DNA of 64,000 nucleotides, taken from positions 248,001 through 312,000 of the forward strand of contig CAVUWK010000004.1 of the NCBI GenBank assembly GCA_963745175.1, given 5' to 3'. The notes under the pieces are model-generated. The model searched no databases. It saw nothing but the letters and a program-made list of their open reading frames with translations, and was not told the origin of the DNA. The position numbers and the translations under genes are program-made. Shown piece after piece: positions 43,555 to 53,423 of this stretch (the first letter of the stretch is position 1; the number at the start of each line of letters is the position of its first letter). The DNA is from Bog-473 sp963745175. Lineage in GTDB: Bacteria > Actinomycetota > Acidimicrobiia > Acidimicrobiales > RAAP-2.

Positions 43555-44181
43555 GCCATCTGCAGGCCGACGTCCGCAGCCGGGCCGAGGAGCTCGTCGC
43601 GCTCTACCCCGAGCCACGCTCCGCGCTGATTCCGCTGTGCCACCTCGCCCAGGAGCAGGACGGCTGGCTGCGCCCCGAAGCCGTCAGCGAGATCGGCGAA
43701 CTGTGCGGCGTGACCGCGGCCGAGGTGCGGGGCACGGCAACGTTCTACGACATGCTCTACGTCGAGCCCGTCGGGACGTACGTGGTGGCGGTGTGCACCA
43801 ACATCGCCTGCATGCTCGGCGGGGCGCTCGAGCTGTTGGAGCACGCGGAGTCCACGCTCGGGGTCCGCGCCGGGGGGACGACGCCCGACGGCGTCTTCAC
43901 CCTGCACGAGGCGGAGTGCCTGGCCGACTGCGACCGCACACCGTGCGTGCAGGTCAACCACCGCTACGTCGGCGGGCAGACCCCAGAGATCCTTCGATGC
44001 GCTCGTAGAGGACCTGCGCGGCGGCCGGCTCTCCGACACCGTGCCTCCACACGGGACTCTGGTGCGGGTGCGCCGCAGCGTCGGCCTGCAGGCCGACCGC
44101 GCCGCCATCAAGGCCGAGCGGGCCGCGGCCGCCGAGGCCAAGGCCGCCCGTGCCGCGGCGGACGGGGAGAAGAAGGCCTGA
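43551..44181 (+). CDS. nuoE: NADH-quinone oxidoreductase subunit E (frame break near 43989)
   Basis: 24-kDa subunit with the [2Fe-2S] cluster N1a, about 209 residues when one base is removed. Ligand Cys lie in VAVCTNIACMLGG and AECLADCDRTPCVQVN (Cys spacing of the family). After GQTPE an extra A moves the frame; SFDALVEDLRGGRLSDTVPPHG resumes, followed by an Ala/Lys/Glu-rich tail (RAAIKAERAAAAEAKAARAAADGEKKA) not present in E. coli. GTG 43551 overlaps nuoD; the stop shares one base with the nuoF ATG. Confidence 0.88.
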
Positions 44182-45488
44182 TGGCCATCACCGACGCTCC
44201 CAAGATCGTCACCGCACGCCTGGGCTACGAGGACTCGTTCACGCTGGAGCGCTACCTGGCCACCGGTGGGTACACCGGGCTGCGCAAGGCGCTGTCCATG
44301 ACCCCCGAGGCGGTGGCGGCCGAGGTCGACGCAGCCAGCCTGCTCGGTCGGGGCGGCGCCGGTTTCCCGGCCGGGCGCAAGTGGTCGCTGCTGCCCGCCA
44401 AGGCCCCGCTCACGTACCTCGTGATCAACGGGGACGAGTCCGAGCCGGCCACCTTCAAGGACCACATGCTCATTGAGGGCGACCCGCACGAGATCCTCGA
44501 GGGCGTGCTCATCTCGGCCTACGCGCTGCAGGTCAGCCAGGCCTTCATCTACCTGCGCGGCGAATTCGCCCTGGGCCTCGAGCGCCTGCAGACGGCGCTG
44601 AACGAGGCCTACGCCCACGGCGCCGTCGGGCGGGACATCTTCGGGTCCGGCTTCTCGCTCGACGTCGTCGTGCACCCCGGCGCCGGCGCCTACATCTGCG
44701 GCGAGGAGACGGCGCTGCTCGAGTCGCTCGAGGGCAAGCGCGGGTTCCCGCGCATCAAGCCGCCGTTCTTCCCCGCCTCCATCGGCCTCTACGGCGAGCC
44801 CACCGTGGTCAACAACGTCGAGACCATGGCCAACATCCCCTGGATCGTGAACAACGGCGGTGCCGCGTTCGCCGCGCTGGGCGCCGGCCGCTCGACCGGG
44901 ACGCGGCTCTTCGCGCTGGCCGGCCACGTGCGCAAGCCCGGCAACTACGAACTCGAGATGGTGAAGACGACGTTCCGCGACCTCATCTACGCGCCGGTGC
45001 TCGGCGGCGGCATCCGCGGCTCAAACACGCTCAAGGCGTTCATCCCGGGCGGCGTGTCCGCACCCTGGTTCGGCCCGGACCAGGTGGACCTGCCCCTCGG
45101 CCAGGACGAGGTGGGCGACGCCGGCTCCATGCTGGGCTCGGGCTCGGTCGTCGTCATGGACTCGGCCACCTGCATGGTGCGCGCCGCCTGGCGCATCACG
45201 AAGTTCTTCGCCCGTGAGTCGTGCGGCCAGTGCACGCCCTGCCGCGAGGGCGCGGGCTGGCTGGAGCGCATCATGTTCCGAATTGAGAACGGAGCCGGGC
45301 GCGAGGAGGATCTTGACCTCCTCATGGACCTGTGCGACAACATCTCACCCGGCGTGCTCTGGCCACCCCAGCAGACCACCATCTGCGTCCTCGGGCCGTC
45401 GATCCCGTCGTCCATCGCGTCGGGCATCCGCATGTTCCGTGACGAGTTCCTGGTGCACGTGAAGGAAGGGGGGTGTCCCTTTGACTGA
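44181..45488 (+). CDS. nuoF: NADH-quinone oxidoreductase subunit F
   Basis: 435-residue NADH-binding subunit with FMN and the [4Fe-4S] cluster N3. GRGGAGFPAGRKW (NADH/FMN glycine-rich loop), NGDESEPATFKDH, YICGEETALLESLEGKRG and the cluster motif ESCGQCTPCREG with a later Cys (LCDNISPG) are all intact. Together with NuoE and NuoG it forms the electron-input module. ATG 44181; its last 8 bases overlap the nuoG start. Confidence 0.96.
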   Translation: MAITDAPKIVTARLGYEDSFTLERYLATGGYTGLRKALSMTPEAVAAEVDAASLLGRGGAGFPAGRKWSLLPAKAPLTYLVINGDESEPATFKDHMLIEGDPHEILEGVLISAYALQVSQAFIYLRGEFALGLERLQTALNEAYAHGAVGRDIFGSGFSLDVVVHPGAGAYICGEETALLESLEGKRGFPRIKPPFFPASIGLYGEPTVVNNVETMANIPWIVNNGGAAFAALGAGRSTGTRLFALAGHVRKPGNYELEMVKTTFRDLIYAPVLGGGIRGSNTLKAFIPGGVSAPWFGPDQVDLPLGQDEVGDAGSMLGSGSVVVMDSATCMVRAAWRITKFFARESCGQCTPCREGAGWLERIMFRIENGAGREEDLDLLMDLCDNISPGVLWPPQQTTICVLGPSIPSSIASGIRMFRDEFLVHVKEGGCPFD

Positions 45489-48345
45489 CACGGCGAACGA
45501 CGGGACCCACACCTTCACCCTCGACGGGCGCGAGGTCAGCGCACGCAAGGGCGAGCTGATCATTGCGGCGGCCGAGCGCGCCGGCACCTACATCCCGCGC
45601 TTCTGCTATCACCCGCGCATGGAGCCGGTCGGCATGTGCCGCATGTGCCTGGTCGACGTCGTCGGACCGCGCGGAGCCACGCTGACGCCGGCCTGCTTCG
45701 TCGAGGTGACGGACGGCATGGTCGTCGACACGACCAACGACCGTGTCAAGAAGGCGCAGGACGGGGTCCTCGAGTTCCTCCTGGCCAACCACCCGCTCGA
45801 CTGCCCGGTCTGCGACAAGGGGGGCGAGTGCCCGCTGCAGGACCAGACGCTCGCCTATGGCCCGGGCGAGAGCCGCTTCGTCGAGGAGAAGCGTCACTTC
45901 GAGAAGCCCATCGCCATCTCGGACCTGGTGCTGCTCGATCGTGAGCGTTGCATCCAGTGCGCCCGCTGCACCCGCTTCGCCTCCGAGGTGGCCGGTGAGG
46001 CGCAGATCGACTTCGCGGGACGTGGTGAGGCGGTCGAGGTCGCCACGTTCCCGACCGAGCCGTTCTCCTCCTACTTCAGCGGCAACACCGTGCAGATCTG
46101 CCCGGTCGGCGCGCTCACGGCGACGCCGTACCGCTTCACCGCGCGGCCCTGGGACCTCGATCAGGTCGAGTCCACCTGCACCGCCTGCTCGGTCGGCTGC
46201 CGGGTGGCCGTGCAGTCCTCGCAGAACCGCCTCACCCGGCTGCTCGGCATCGACTCCGAACCGGTCAACCACGGCTGGCTGTGCGACAAGGGCCGCTTCG
46301 CCTACGAGTCGGTCAACGGCGACGAGGTCGACAACGGCCCCCTGCCGAGCGAGCTGGCGGACGAGGCTGTCGACGTGGCACCGGCCACCGCCTCCCAGGT
46401 CGTCAGCCTCGGCGTGAGCCGCGGCCAGTTCCTGGGCGAGGCGCGCGAGACGGGACGCTTCGAGCACGGACGCCTGATCGAACCGCGTGTGCGCAAGGAG
46501 GGCGAGCTGGTCCCCGTCAGCTGGGGCGAGGCCCTGGCCGCGGCGGCGGCCGGCCTCACCGCCGCGAAGGGTGCCGGCGGCGCCGGCGCGGTGGCGCTCG
46601 TCGGCGGCGCCCGCCTGACCAATGAGGCCGCCTACGCCTGGGCCAAGTTGGCCAAGGGCGTCATCGGCACGGACTCGGTCGACGCGCAGCTGGGCGACGG
46701 GCTCCCCGCCGAACTCGTGCTGGGTCTGCCCCGGGCCACCATCGACCAGGCCTGCGCCGCCCCGGTGCTTCTTACCCTGGCCGGCGACCTCCGCGAGGAG
46801 CTGCCGGTCCTCTTCCTCCGCTTGCGCGAGGCCGTGCTCGGGGGCGATACCCGGCTGATCGAGATCGCCACGGCGCCCACCGCGCTCAGTGCGCTGGCGG
46901 CGGCGACGTTGCGCATCCGCCCGGGCGACGCGCCGCAGATGGCGCGCGCGCTGACGGGCGACGCGGCCGCGGCGAGTGCACTCGGTTCCCACCCGGAGGG
47001 TGCGGCCGTGTCCTCCGACGCGCTGGAGGCGGCGCGCCGGCTGCTGGCCGCCCACCCCGGCGGCGAGGGCGTGGTCATCGTGGCCGGCCGGCCGTCCTAC
47101 GCCGAGTCGGGCGAGGTGGCCGCCGAGGCCGTGCGCGCCCTCGCCGGCGCGCTGCCCCAAGCGACCTTCCTGCCCGCGCTGCGCCGGGGCAATGTCTTCG
47201 GGGCGCTCGACATGGGCCTCGCCCCGGGGATCCTCCCGGGCCGGGTCGGCCTCGATGCGGGCCGGGAGCGCTTCACCGCGGCCTGGGGCTCGGTGCCCGC
47301 CGCCACCGGCCTCTCGACGGCCGACATCCTCGCCTCCATGGCGGGGGAGGGCGCCCCGGATGGTGGGACGGGCGTGCGCGCCCTCGTCCTGCTCGGCGCC
47401 GACCCGCTCGACGACTTCCCCGACCGCGCGGTGGCGGAGAAGGCGCTGTCGGCCGGGCATTTCGTGGTGGCGGTGACGGGCCACCCCTCCGAGTCGGTCG
47501 ACGCGCACGCCGACGTGGTGCTCCCGTGCGCGGTGACGCACGAGAGGGCGGGCACGACGACGAACATCGAGGGACGGGTCAGCCGGCTCGGCCCCAAGCT
47601 CTCGGCGCCCGGCTTCGCCTGGCCCGACTGGATGATCGCCGCCGAGCTCGCCGTCGCCCTGGGGTCGGACCTCGGCCTCACCAGCGACAACGAGCTCTCC
47701 GACGAGTTGGCCCGGACCGCGCCCGCCTACGCCGGGCTGACCCAGCAGGTCCTGCACTCCGACGTGGCGCACGACGGGATCCTGGTGCCGCTGACCGGCA
47801 ACGAGGACCACCGCGACGACGTCTCGCCGATCGACCCTGTCGCCCTGCCCGGCGTCGAGTCGGTGGAACGCCAGGGCGCGCCGCCCCGCGTCGGCACCGG
47901 CACCGGCAGTCCCGCCCTCGCCTCTGGCTCGGACCTCGGTGGCTTGCCGCCCCTGCTGACCGGGACCGGTACCGGCGGCACCCAGCCGCTGCAGATCCCC
48001 AAGGCCGACAGCTACAGCCTCCGGCTGACGTCGGGCCGCCGCCTCTACGACGCAGGGAGCTCCGTCACCGGCTCGCCGTCGCTGACGCCTCTCGTGCCGA
48101 CGCTGGTGGCCCGGGCGAATCCCTACGACCTCGACCGCCTCGGCGCAAAGACGGGTGACCGCGTGAAGGTGCGCTCGGCCCGCGGCGAGCTGATCCTGGC
48201 CGCCGAGTCCGACGAGGGCGTGGCCCGGGGCGTCGTCGCCATCGATTTCAACGTGCCCGGCGGCGAGAGTGCGCCGCCCAACGCGGTGGCCACGCTGATC
48301 GACAGCCGCCAGCTCGTCACCGACGTGCGACTGGAGTCGGTGTGA
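45481..48345 (+). CDS. nuoG: NADH-quinone oxidoreductase subunit G
   Basis: 954-residue Fe-S subunit of the molybdopterin-like family. N-terminal [2Fe-2S] (YIPRFCYHPRMEPVGMCRMCLVDV), the His-coordinated N5 region (HPLDCPVCDKGGECPLQDQ) and N4 (RCIQCARCTRF), and the extra cluster N7 motif C-x2-C-x3-C-x27-C (STCTACSVGC...WLCDKG), which is found in only part of the family. The C-terminal half is the inactive oxidoreductase-like fold with a Gly/Thr/Pro low-complexity linker (GTGTGSPALASGSD). TTG 45481 is accepted since a G-rich ribosome site precedes it and it overlaps nuoF. Confidence 0.92.
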   Translation: MTDTANDGTHTFTLDGREVSARKGELIIAAAERAGTYIPRFCYHPRMEPVGMCRMCLVDVVGPRGATLTPACFVEVTDGMVVDTTNDRVKKAQDGVLEFLLANHPLDCPVCDKGGECPLQDQTLAYGPGESRFVEEKRHFEKPIAISDLVLLDRERCIQCARCTRFASEVAGEAQIDFAGRGEAVEVATFPTEPFSSYFSGNTVQICPVGALTATPYRFTARPWDLDQVESTCTACSVGCRVAVQSSQNRLTRLLGIDSEPVNHGWLCDKGRFAYESVNGDEVDNGPLPSELADEAVDVAPATASQVVSLGVSRGQFLGEARETGRFEHGRLIEPRVRKEGELVPVSWGEALAAAAAGLTAAKGAGGAGAVALVGGARLTNEAAYAWAKLAKGVIGTDSVDAQLGDGLPAELVLGLPRATIDQACAAPVLLTLAGDLREELPVLFLRLREAVLGGDTRLIEIATAPTALSALAAATLRIRPGDAPQMARALTGDAAAASALGSHPEGAAVSSDALEAARRLLAAHPGGEGVVIVAGRPSYAESGEVAAEAVRALAGALPQATFLPALRRGNVFGALDMGLAPGILPGRVGLDAGRERFTAAWGSVPAATGLSTADILASMAGEGAPDGGTGVRALVLLGADPLDDFPDRAVAEKALSAGHFVVAVTGHPSESVDAHADVVLPCAVTHERAGTTTNIEGRVSRLGPKLSAPGFAWPDWMIAAELAVALGSDLGLTSDNELSDELARTAPAYAGLTQQVLHSDVAHDGILVPLTGNEDHRDDVSPIDPVALPGVESVERQGAPPRVGTGTGSPALASGSDLGGLPPLLTGTGTGGTQPLQIPKADSYSLRLTSGRRLYDAGSSVTGSPSLTPLVPTLVARANPYDLDRLGAKTGDRVKVRSARGELILAAESDEGVARGVVAIDFNVPGGESAPPNAVATLIDSRQLVTDVRLESV

Positions 48346-49631
48346 TCGCCGCCGCGGCCCTCCTCGCCAACTCCGCTCCGATCCTCACGCACAGCGCGGA
48401 CAGCGGCAACGGCGACCCGCTCTTCTACTTCGGCCTCAACTGGCAGGTCTGGCTCATCGTCATCATCAAGTGCCTGGTGGCTTTCGTGGCCCTGCTGGTC
48501 GCCACGGCCTTGATGATCTGGTTCGAGCGCAAGGTGATCTCGGACATGCAGAGCCGGGTCGGGCCGAACCGGGCCGGCCCGTGGGGCCTGCTGCAGACGC
48601 TGGCCGACGGCACCAAACTCATCTTCAAGGAGGACCTGCTGCCCGACCGGGCGGACTCCTTCGTGTTCAAGCTGGCGCCCTATCTCTCGGTGATCCCCGC
48701 CGTGCTTGTCTTCACCGTGGTCCCCGTCGGGGGCGTGATCACCATCGGCAGCCACACCTTCGAGTTGCAGGTGGCCGACCCGCCCATGGGGATCCTGCTC
48801 GTGCTGGCCATGTCGGGCATCGCGGTCTACGGCGTCATGCTGGCCGGCTGGTCCTCGGGATCGAAGTACCCGCTGCTGGGTTCGGTGCGGGCCTCGGCCC
48901 AGGTGATCTCCTACGAAGCCGCGCTCGGCATGACCACGGTCATGGTGGTGCTGGTGACCGGCTCACTGTCCACCCGGGCCATCGTGGCCTCGCAGTCGGA
49001 CGGCTTCTGGAACTGGAACCTGATCAGGCTCGGCTTCCTGCCCTTCATCTTCTTCATGATCGCCATCACGGCTGAGCTGACCCGGCCGCCCTTCGACCTC
49101 ACCGAGGCGGACACGGAGTTGGTGGGCGGCTTCCACACGGAGTACTCGTCCATCCGCTTCGGCCTGTTCTACCTCGCCGAGTTCATGAACACCATCACCA
49201 TGTCGGCCATCGTCGTGACCCTGTTCTTCGGCGGCCCCAACGGCTACATCTTCCACATTCCCGGGGCGACCATCTACATGCCGATCATCTACTTCCTCCT
49301 CAAGACCGTGGCGTTCTGCTTCATTTACGTCTGGTTCCGGGCCGCCCTGCCGCGCCTCCGCTACGACCAGCTGATGGACCTGGGCTGGAAGCGCCTCATC
49401 CCGCTCACGCTCGGATGGCTGCTCCTGGTGGCCGCCATCGTCGCCTGGGGCTGGGCCGGGCTGTTCCTGGTGCCCGTCGTCATCCTGGCCTCCTTCTTGC
49501 TCATGCGGGCGACCAAGCTGGGCAAGGGTCGCGGTGACGAGGACCTCATCATTCCGGCGATCGGGCGCCGGGTGACGCGGCCCCCCCGGCTGTCGACGGT
49601 CCCCGATCCCGTTCCCGGAGGAAAGGCCTGA
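48342..49631 (+). CDS. nuoH: NADH-quinone oxidoreductase subunit H
   Basis: 429-residue membrane subunit at the junction with the peripheral arm; forms part of the quinone tunnel. Eight helices expected; landmarks are FERKVISDMQSRVGPNRAGPWGLLQTLADGTKLIFKEDLLP, AELTRPPFDLTEADTELVGGFHTEYSSIRFGLFYLAEF and YVWFRAALPRLRYDQLMDLGWK. About 60 residues of polar tail follow the last helix. GTG 48342 overlaps nuoG; the stop shares one base with nuoI. Confidence 0.94.
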   Translation: MIAAAALLANSAPILTHSADSGNGDPLFYFGLNWQVWLIVIIKCLVAFVALLVATALMIWFERKVISDMQSRVGPNRAGPWGLLQTLADGTKLIFKEDLLPDRADSFVFKLAPYLSVIPAVLVFTVVPVGGVITIGSHTFELQVADPPMGILLVLAMSGIAVYGVMLAGWSSGSKYPLLGSVRASAQVISYEAALGMTTVMVVLVTGSLSTRAIVASQSDGFWNWNLIRLGFLPFIFFMIAITAELTRPPFDLTEADTELVGGFHTEYSSIRFGLFYLAEFMNTITMSAIVVTLFFGGPNGYIFHIPGATIYMPIIYFLLKTVAFCFIYVWFRAALPRLRYDQLMDLGWKRLIPLTLGWLLLVAAIVAWGWAGLFLVPVVILASFLLMRATKLGKGRGDEDLIIPAIGRRVTRPPRLSTVPDPVPGGKA

Positions 49632-50571
49632 TGGGCGTCGGCGACGAGATCAGGGACCAGCTCTCCTTCCTGGGCGGCTTCAAGCTGACCTTCCAGCACC
49701 TGACGCGGCCGCGGGTCACGAGCAAGTACCCGGACGAGAAGAAGCCCAAGCAGCCGCGCCAGCACGGCCGCCACGTCCTCAACCGCTACGAGGACGGCAT
49801 GGAGAAGTGCATCGGCTGCGAGCTGTGCGCCGGTGTGTGCCCGGCCGACTGCATCTACGTGCGCGGGTTGGACAACCCGCCCGACCACCCGGTGTCGCCC
49901 GGGGAGCGCTACGGCTACGTCTACGAGATCAACTTCCTGCGCTGCATCCACTGCGACATGTGCGTGGAGGCCTGCCCGACCGAGGCCATCACCGAGTCCA
50001 AGCTGTTCGAGTTCTCGTTCACCAACCGCTCCGACGCCATCTACACCAAGGAAGAGCTCCTGGTGAACGACGACGGCACGCCGAAGAAGCTCCCCTGGGA
50101 GGACTGGCGTGAGGGCGACGACCTCATGACGTCCGGCTGGATGCGCGCCACCTCCCCGTCGGGCAGCGCGGCCTACGACGGCGAGGTCCAGTGGTCGGCC
50201 GAGCTCGGCTACGGCGTGCGCGCCCCGAGGGCGGGCAATCGGGCCGGCGCGACGACGATGCCACGGGCACCAAGCCGCTGCGCGAGACGCTCGAGGCCCA
50301 CCTGCTCGACGAGGACATCCCCCTGGCCCACCGCGGCATGCAGGGCCGGGTCTGGCGGGCCAAGGAGGGGGCGGCGACCAACCGCAAGAAGATGGACGCG
50401 ATGCGGGCCCGCATGAAGGCGGGGCGGGCCTCGCGCAAGGCGGACAAGGCGGAGGCCAAGGCCGACAAGGCGGAGGCCAAGTCGGAGAGGGCGGAGGCAA
50501 GTTCGGAGAAGGACGAGGTGGCGATCACCCACAGCGTGTCGACCGGCGCCGGCTCCGAGGGGAGTGACTGA
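49631..50571 (+). CDS. nuoI: NADH-quinone oxidoreductase subunit I (frame break near 50230)
   Basis: Two-[4Fe-4S] subunit, about 313 residues after restoring one base (180 in E. coli). Clusters N6a/N6b: CIGCELCAGVCPADCIY and CIHCDMCVEACPTEAI. The core ends with LMTSGWMRATSPSG. The frame breaks in GTGCGCGCCCCGAGG, then continues EGGQSGRRDDDATGTKPLRETLEAHLLDEDIPLAHRG and an Ala/Lys/Glu tail with repeated KADKAEAK. The extra 120 or so residues have no counterpart in the E. coli subunit. ATG 49631. Confidence 0.9.
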
Positions 50572-50574
50572 CCC

Positions 50575-51201
50575 ATGCTCCACGCCGTGCCCCTGCTGGC
50601 TGCGACGCGCGCCACCTGGCCGGACCTCCTGGTCTTCGCGGCCGCGGCGGCGGTGATCCTGGTCGGGGCCGTCGGCGTCGTCATCTCGTCCAACCCGGTG
50701 CACGCCGCCCTCGCCCTGGTGATGACGCTCTTCGGCGTCGCCGTGCTCTTCATCGAGCAGGAGGCCGACTTCCTGGCGGCGGTGCAGATCATCGTCTACG
50801 CCGGCGCCATCGTCGTCCTCTTCCTCTTCGTGATCATGTTCCTCGGGGTCGACCGCGCCGAGGACACCACCACCGAACCGCTGGTCGGCCAGCGTCCCCT
50901 GGCCATCGTCTTCTCCCTGATCACGCTCGGCGGCGTGCTCGCCATGGCGGCCACGGCGCACTGGGTCACCGGGGCCAAGCAGGTGGTGGGGCCGATCCAG
51001 GGGCACGTCGCCGGCCCGTCGTCGCCGGCGGGGGAGCCGGCGCAGCTCGGGAAGCAGCTCTTCACGACCTACCTGTTCGCGTTCGAGGCCACCGCCGCGC
51101 TGCTCGTGATCGCGGTGGTCGGCGCCGTGGTGCTGGCCCGCCGCCCGCCGACGGTCCACTCCGAGCACGAGGACAGCGCCGACAGCGAGCTGCCGGCATG
51201 A
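50575..51201 (+). CDS. nuoJ: NADH-quinone oxidoreductase subunit J
   Basis: 208-residue membrane subunit, five helices. Landmarks are VHAALALVMTLFGVAVLFIEQEADFLAAVQIIVYAGAIVVLFLFVIMFLG and the late helix TYLFAFEATAALLVIAVVGAVVLARR. The conserved Glu (FIEQEADFL) is present. ATG 50575 lies three bases after nuoI; the stop overlaps nuoK by ATGA. Confidence 0.94.
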   Translation: MLHAVPLLAATRATWPDLLVFAAAAAVILVGAVGVVISSNPVHAALALVMTLFGVAVLFIEQEADFLAAVQIIVYAGAIVVLFLFVIMFLGVDRAEDTTTEPLVGQRPLAIVFSLITLGGVLAMAATAHWVTGAKQVVGPIQGHVAGPSSPAGEPAQLGKQLFTTYLFAFEATAALLVIAVVGAVVLARRPPTVHSEHEDSADSELPA

Positions 51202-51503
51202 GCCTCTCCGGAGCCTGGTATCTCGGCCTCGCCGCCATCGTCTTCACCATCGGCGCCATCGGCCTGCTGGTGCGGCGCAACATCCTGATCATGTTCATGT
51301 GCATCGAGCTGATGCTCAACGCGGCCAACCTCACCTTCGTCACCTTCGCCCGCATGCTCAACGACATCGGGGGGCAGGCCGTCGTGTTCTTCGTGCTCGT
51401 GGTGGCGGCCGCCGAGGTCGTGGTGGGCCTCGGGATCGTGGTGACCAACTTCCGCCGCCGCGCCACCACGGTGGCGGACGACCTGGACTCGCTCAAGGGC
51501 TGA
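51198..51503 (+). CDS. nuoK: NADH-quinone oxidoreductase subunit K
   Basis: 101-residue membrane subunit of three helices with the two conserved Glu used in proton translocation: one in FMCIELMLNAANLTFV and one in VVAAAEVVVGLGIVV. Length is the family standard (about 100). ATG 51198 overlaps nuoJ; nuoL begins three bases after its stop. Confidence 0.95.
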   Translation: MSLSGAWYLGLAAIVFTIGAIGLLVRRNILIMFMCIELMLNAANLTFVTFARMLNDIGGQAVVFFVLVVAAAEVVVGLGIVVTNFRRRATTVADDLDSLKG

Positions 51504-51506
51504 CCC

Positions 51507-53423
51507 GTGGTCCATCTCGCGTACCTCATGTTGCTATTGCCTCTCGCGGGCTTCCTGTTCCTGCTGGCCTTCGGCCGCCGGATCGGCGACCCCGTGGCGG
51601 GGTGGATCGGCACGGCCGCCGTCGGTGGTGCGTTCGTGGTGGCCTGCTTCGTGCTGGCCGGCCTCCTCGGCCTGCCCGACAACGGGCGGGTGGTGGTGGA
51701 CAACTACTTCACCTGGTTCAGCTCGGGCGGCCTGACGGTCCCCGTCGGCACCCTGGTGGACCCCCTGTCGATCACGATGTGCATGTTCGTCACGTTCGTC
51801 AGCGCCTTCATCCACCTGTACTCCATCGGCTACATGAAGGACGACCGGGACTACACGAAGTTCTTCATCTACCTGAACCTGTTCGTCTTCTCCATGTTGC
51901 TGCTGGTGCTGGCGGACAACCTGCTGCTCACGTTCGTGGGCTGGGAGGGCGTGGGCGTCTGCTCCTACTGGCTGGTGGCCTTCTGGTTCCAGCGCGAGTC
52001 GGCCGCCTCGGCCGGCAAGAAGGCGTTCATCTACAACCGCATCGGCGACGCCGGCTTCCTGGTGGCCATCTTCCTGATCTTCGAGAGGACCGGCACCGTC
52101 CAGTACGAGAGCGGGCCGGGCGGGGGGATCTTCGGCCAGCTGTCGCATCTCGACGGGGGCGTCGGGCTCGCCGCGGTGCTGCTCCTGTTCCTGGCCGCCG
52201 CAGGCAAGTCGGCCCAGATCCCGCTGTTCAACTGGCTGCCCGACGCCATGGAGGGCCCGACCCCGGTCTCGGCCCTCATCCACGCCGCCACCATGGTCAC
52301 GGCCGGGGTCTATCTGCTGTGCCGGATGAATCCGCTGCTGCACGTCACGGCAACGGGGTCCGAGATCATCGCCATCATCGGCGCCGTGACGGCGTTCGTG
52401 GCGGCCACCATCGCTTGCGCGCAACAGGACATCAAGAAGGTGCTCGCCTTCTCCACCGTCTCGCAGATCGGCTACATGATCCTCGCGGTGGGCACGGGCG
52501 CCTACATCGCCGCCGTCTTCCTCATGGTGGCGCACGCCTTCTTCAAGGGGCTGCTCTTCCTGGGGGCGGGCTCGGTGATCCACGGGCTCGACGACGAGCA
52601 GGACCTCAAACGCATGGGGGCGTTGCGGCGCTACATGAAGTGGACCACCGTCACCTTCACCATCGGCTTCCTGGCCATCGCCGGGATCCCACCGCTCTCG
52701 GGCTTCTGGGCCAAGGGTGACGTCCTCGACAACACGTGGGCCCACTTCAAGTGGCTGTGGGTCATCGGCCTGGTGACCGCCGTGCTCACGGCGTACTACA
52801 TGAGCCGGCTCGAGGTCCTCGCCTTCGGCGGCAAGGAGCGCTTCGACAAGGTGGGCCCGAAGGGCGAGCCGGCGCTGCCCGCGCCCCACGAGTCGCCATG
52901 GATCATGCGGATCCCGCTCATCGTCCTGGCCTTCTTCGCCTTCTTCGCCGGCGCGCTCGACCTGCCCTGGGTCCACACCGACAACCTGTCGAGCTTCCTG
53001 GCGCCCGTGTTCGCCGGCACGCTCTACAACGACCACCTGGGCGTCGGCCCGGAGTGGGCGCTGGCGCTGGCCGACATCGCGGCGGCGGTCATCGGTGTGA
53101 TCGTCGGCTGGTGGCTGTGGCGGGGCGACGAGGTCTTCCAGCCCCGCCTGGAGCCGGCCTTCCTGCAGCGGGTCTGGTACTGGGACGACTTCTACGACAC
53201 GGTCATCGGCCGGCCGGGCCAGCGACTGGCCACCTTCCTGGCCTGGGTGGTCGACGCCCGCATCATCGACGGGGCCGTCAACGGCACCGCGCACCTGGCC
53301 AAGGCCACGGGGACGGCCGCCCGAAAGCTGCAGACGGGCTACGCGCGGAACTACGCGCTGGGAATTGCCGTCGGGATGGCTCTCATCATCGCCTTCCTGT
53401 TGAGCCGGACGTGGTGGGGATGA
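51507..53423 (+). CDS. nuoL: NADH-quinone oxidoreductase subunit L
   Basis: 638-residue antiporter-like proton-pumping subunit. Key residues: Glu in GWEGVGVCSYWLV, Lys in AAAGKSAQIPLFNWLPDAMEGPTPVSALIHAATMVTAGVYL, KKVLAFSTVSQIGYM and the second half with FFKGLLFLGAGSVIH. The lateral helix and last helix (ALGIAVGMALIIAFLL) at the C-terminus are present. GTG 51507. Overlaps nuoM by ATGA. Confidence 0.95.
   Translation: MVHLAYLMLLLPLAGFLFLLAFGRRIGDPVAGWIGTAAVGGAFVVACFVLAGLLGLPDNGRVVVDNYFTWFSSGGLTVPVGTLVDPLSITMCMFVTFVSAFIHLYSIGYMKDDRDYTKFFIYLNLFVFSMLLLVLADNLLLTFVGWEGVGVCSYWLVAFWFQRESAASAGKKAFIYNRIGDAGFLVAIFLIFERTGTVQYESGPGGGIFGQLSHLDGGVGLAAVLLLFLAAAGKSAQIPLFNWLPDAMEGPTPVSALIHAATMVTAGVYLLCRMNPLLHVTATGSEIIAIIGAVTAFVAATIACAQQDIKKVLAFSTVSQIGYMILAVGTGAYIAAVFLMVAHAFFKGLLFLGAGSVIHGLDDEQDLKRMGALRRYMKWTTVTFTIGFLAIAGIPPLSGFWAKGDVLDNTWAHFKWLWVIGLVTAVLTAYYMSRLEVLAFGGKERFDKVGPKGEPALPAPHESPWIMRIPLIVLAFFAFFAGALDLPWVHTDNLSSFLAPVFAGTLYNDHLGVGPEWALALADIAAAVIGVIVGWWLWRGDEVFQPRLEPAFLQRVWYWDDFYDTVIGRPGQRLATFLAWVVDARIIDGAVNGTAHLAKATGTAARKLQTGYARNYALGIAVGMALIIAFLLSRTWWG

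Noticed and set aside
42147..44181. nuoD and nuoE as pseudogenes
   Set aside because: The operon is otherwise intact and single-base errors in G/C runs explain both breaks.
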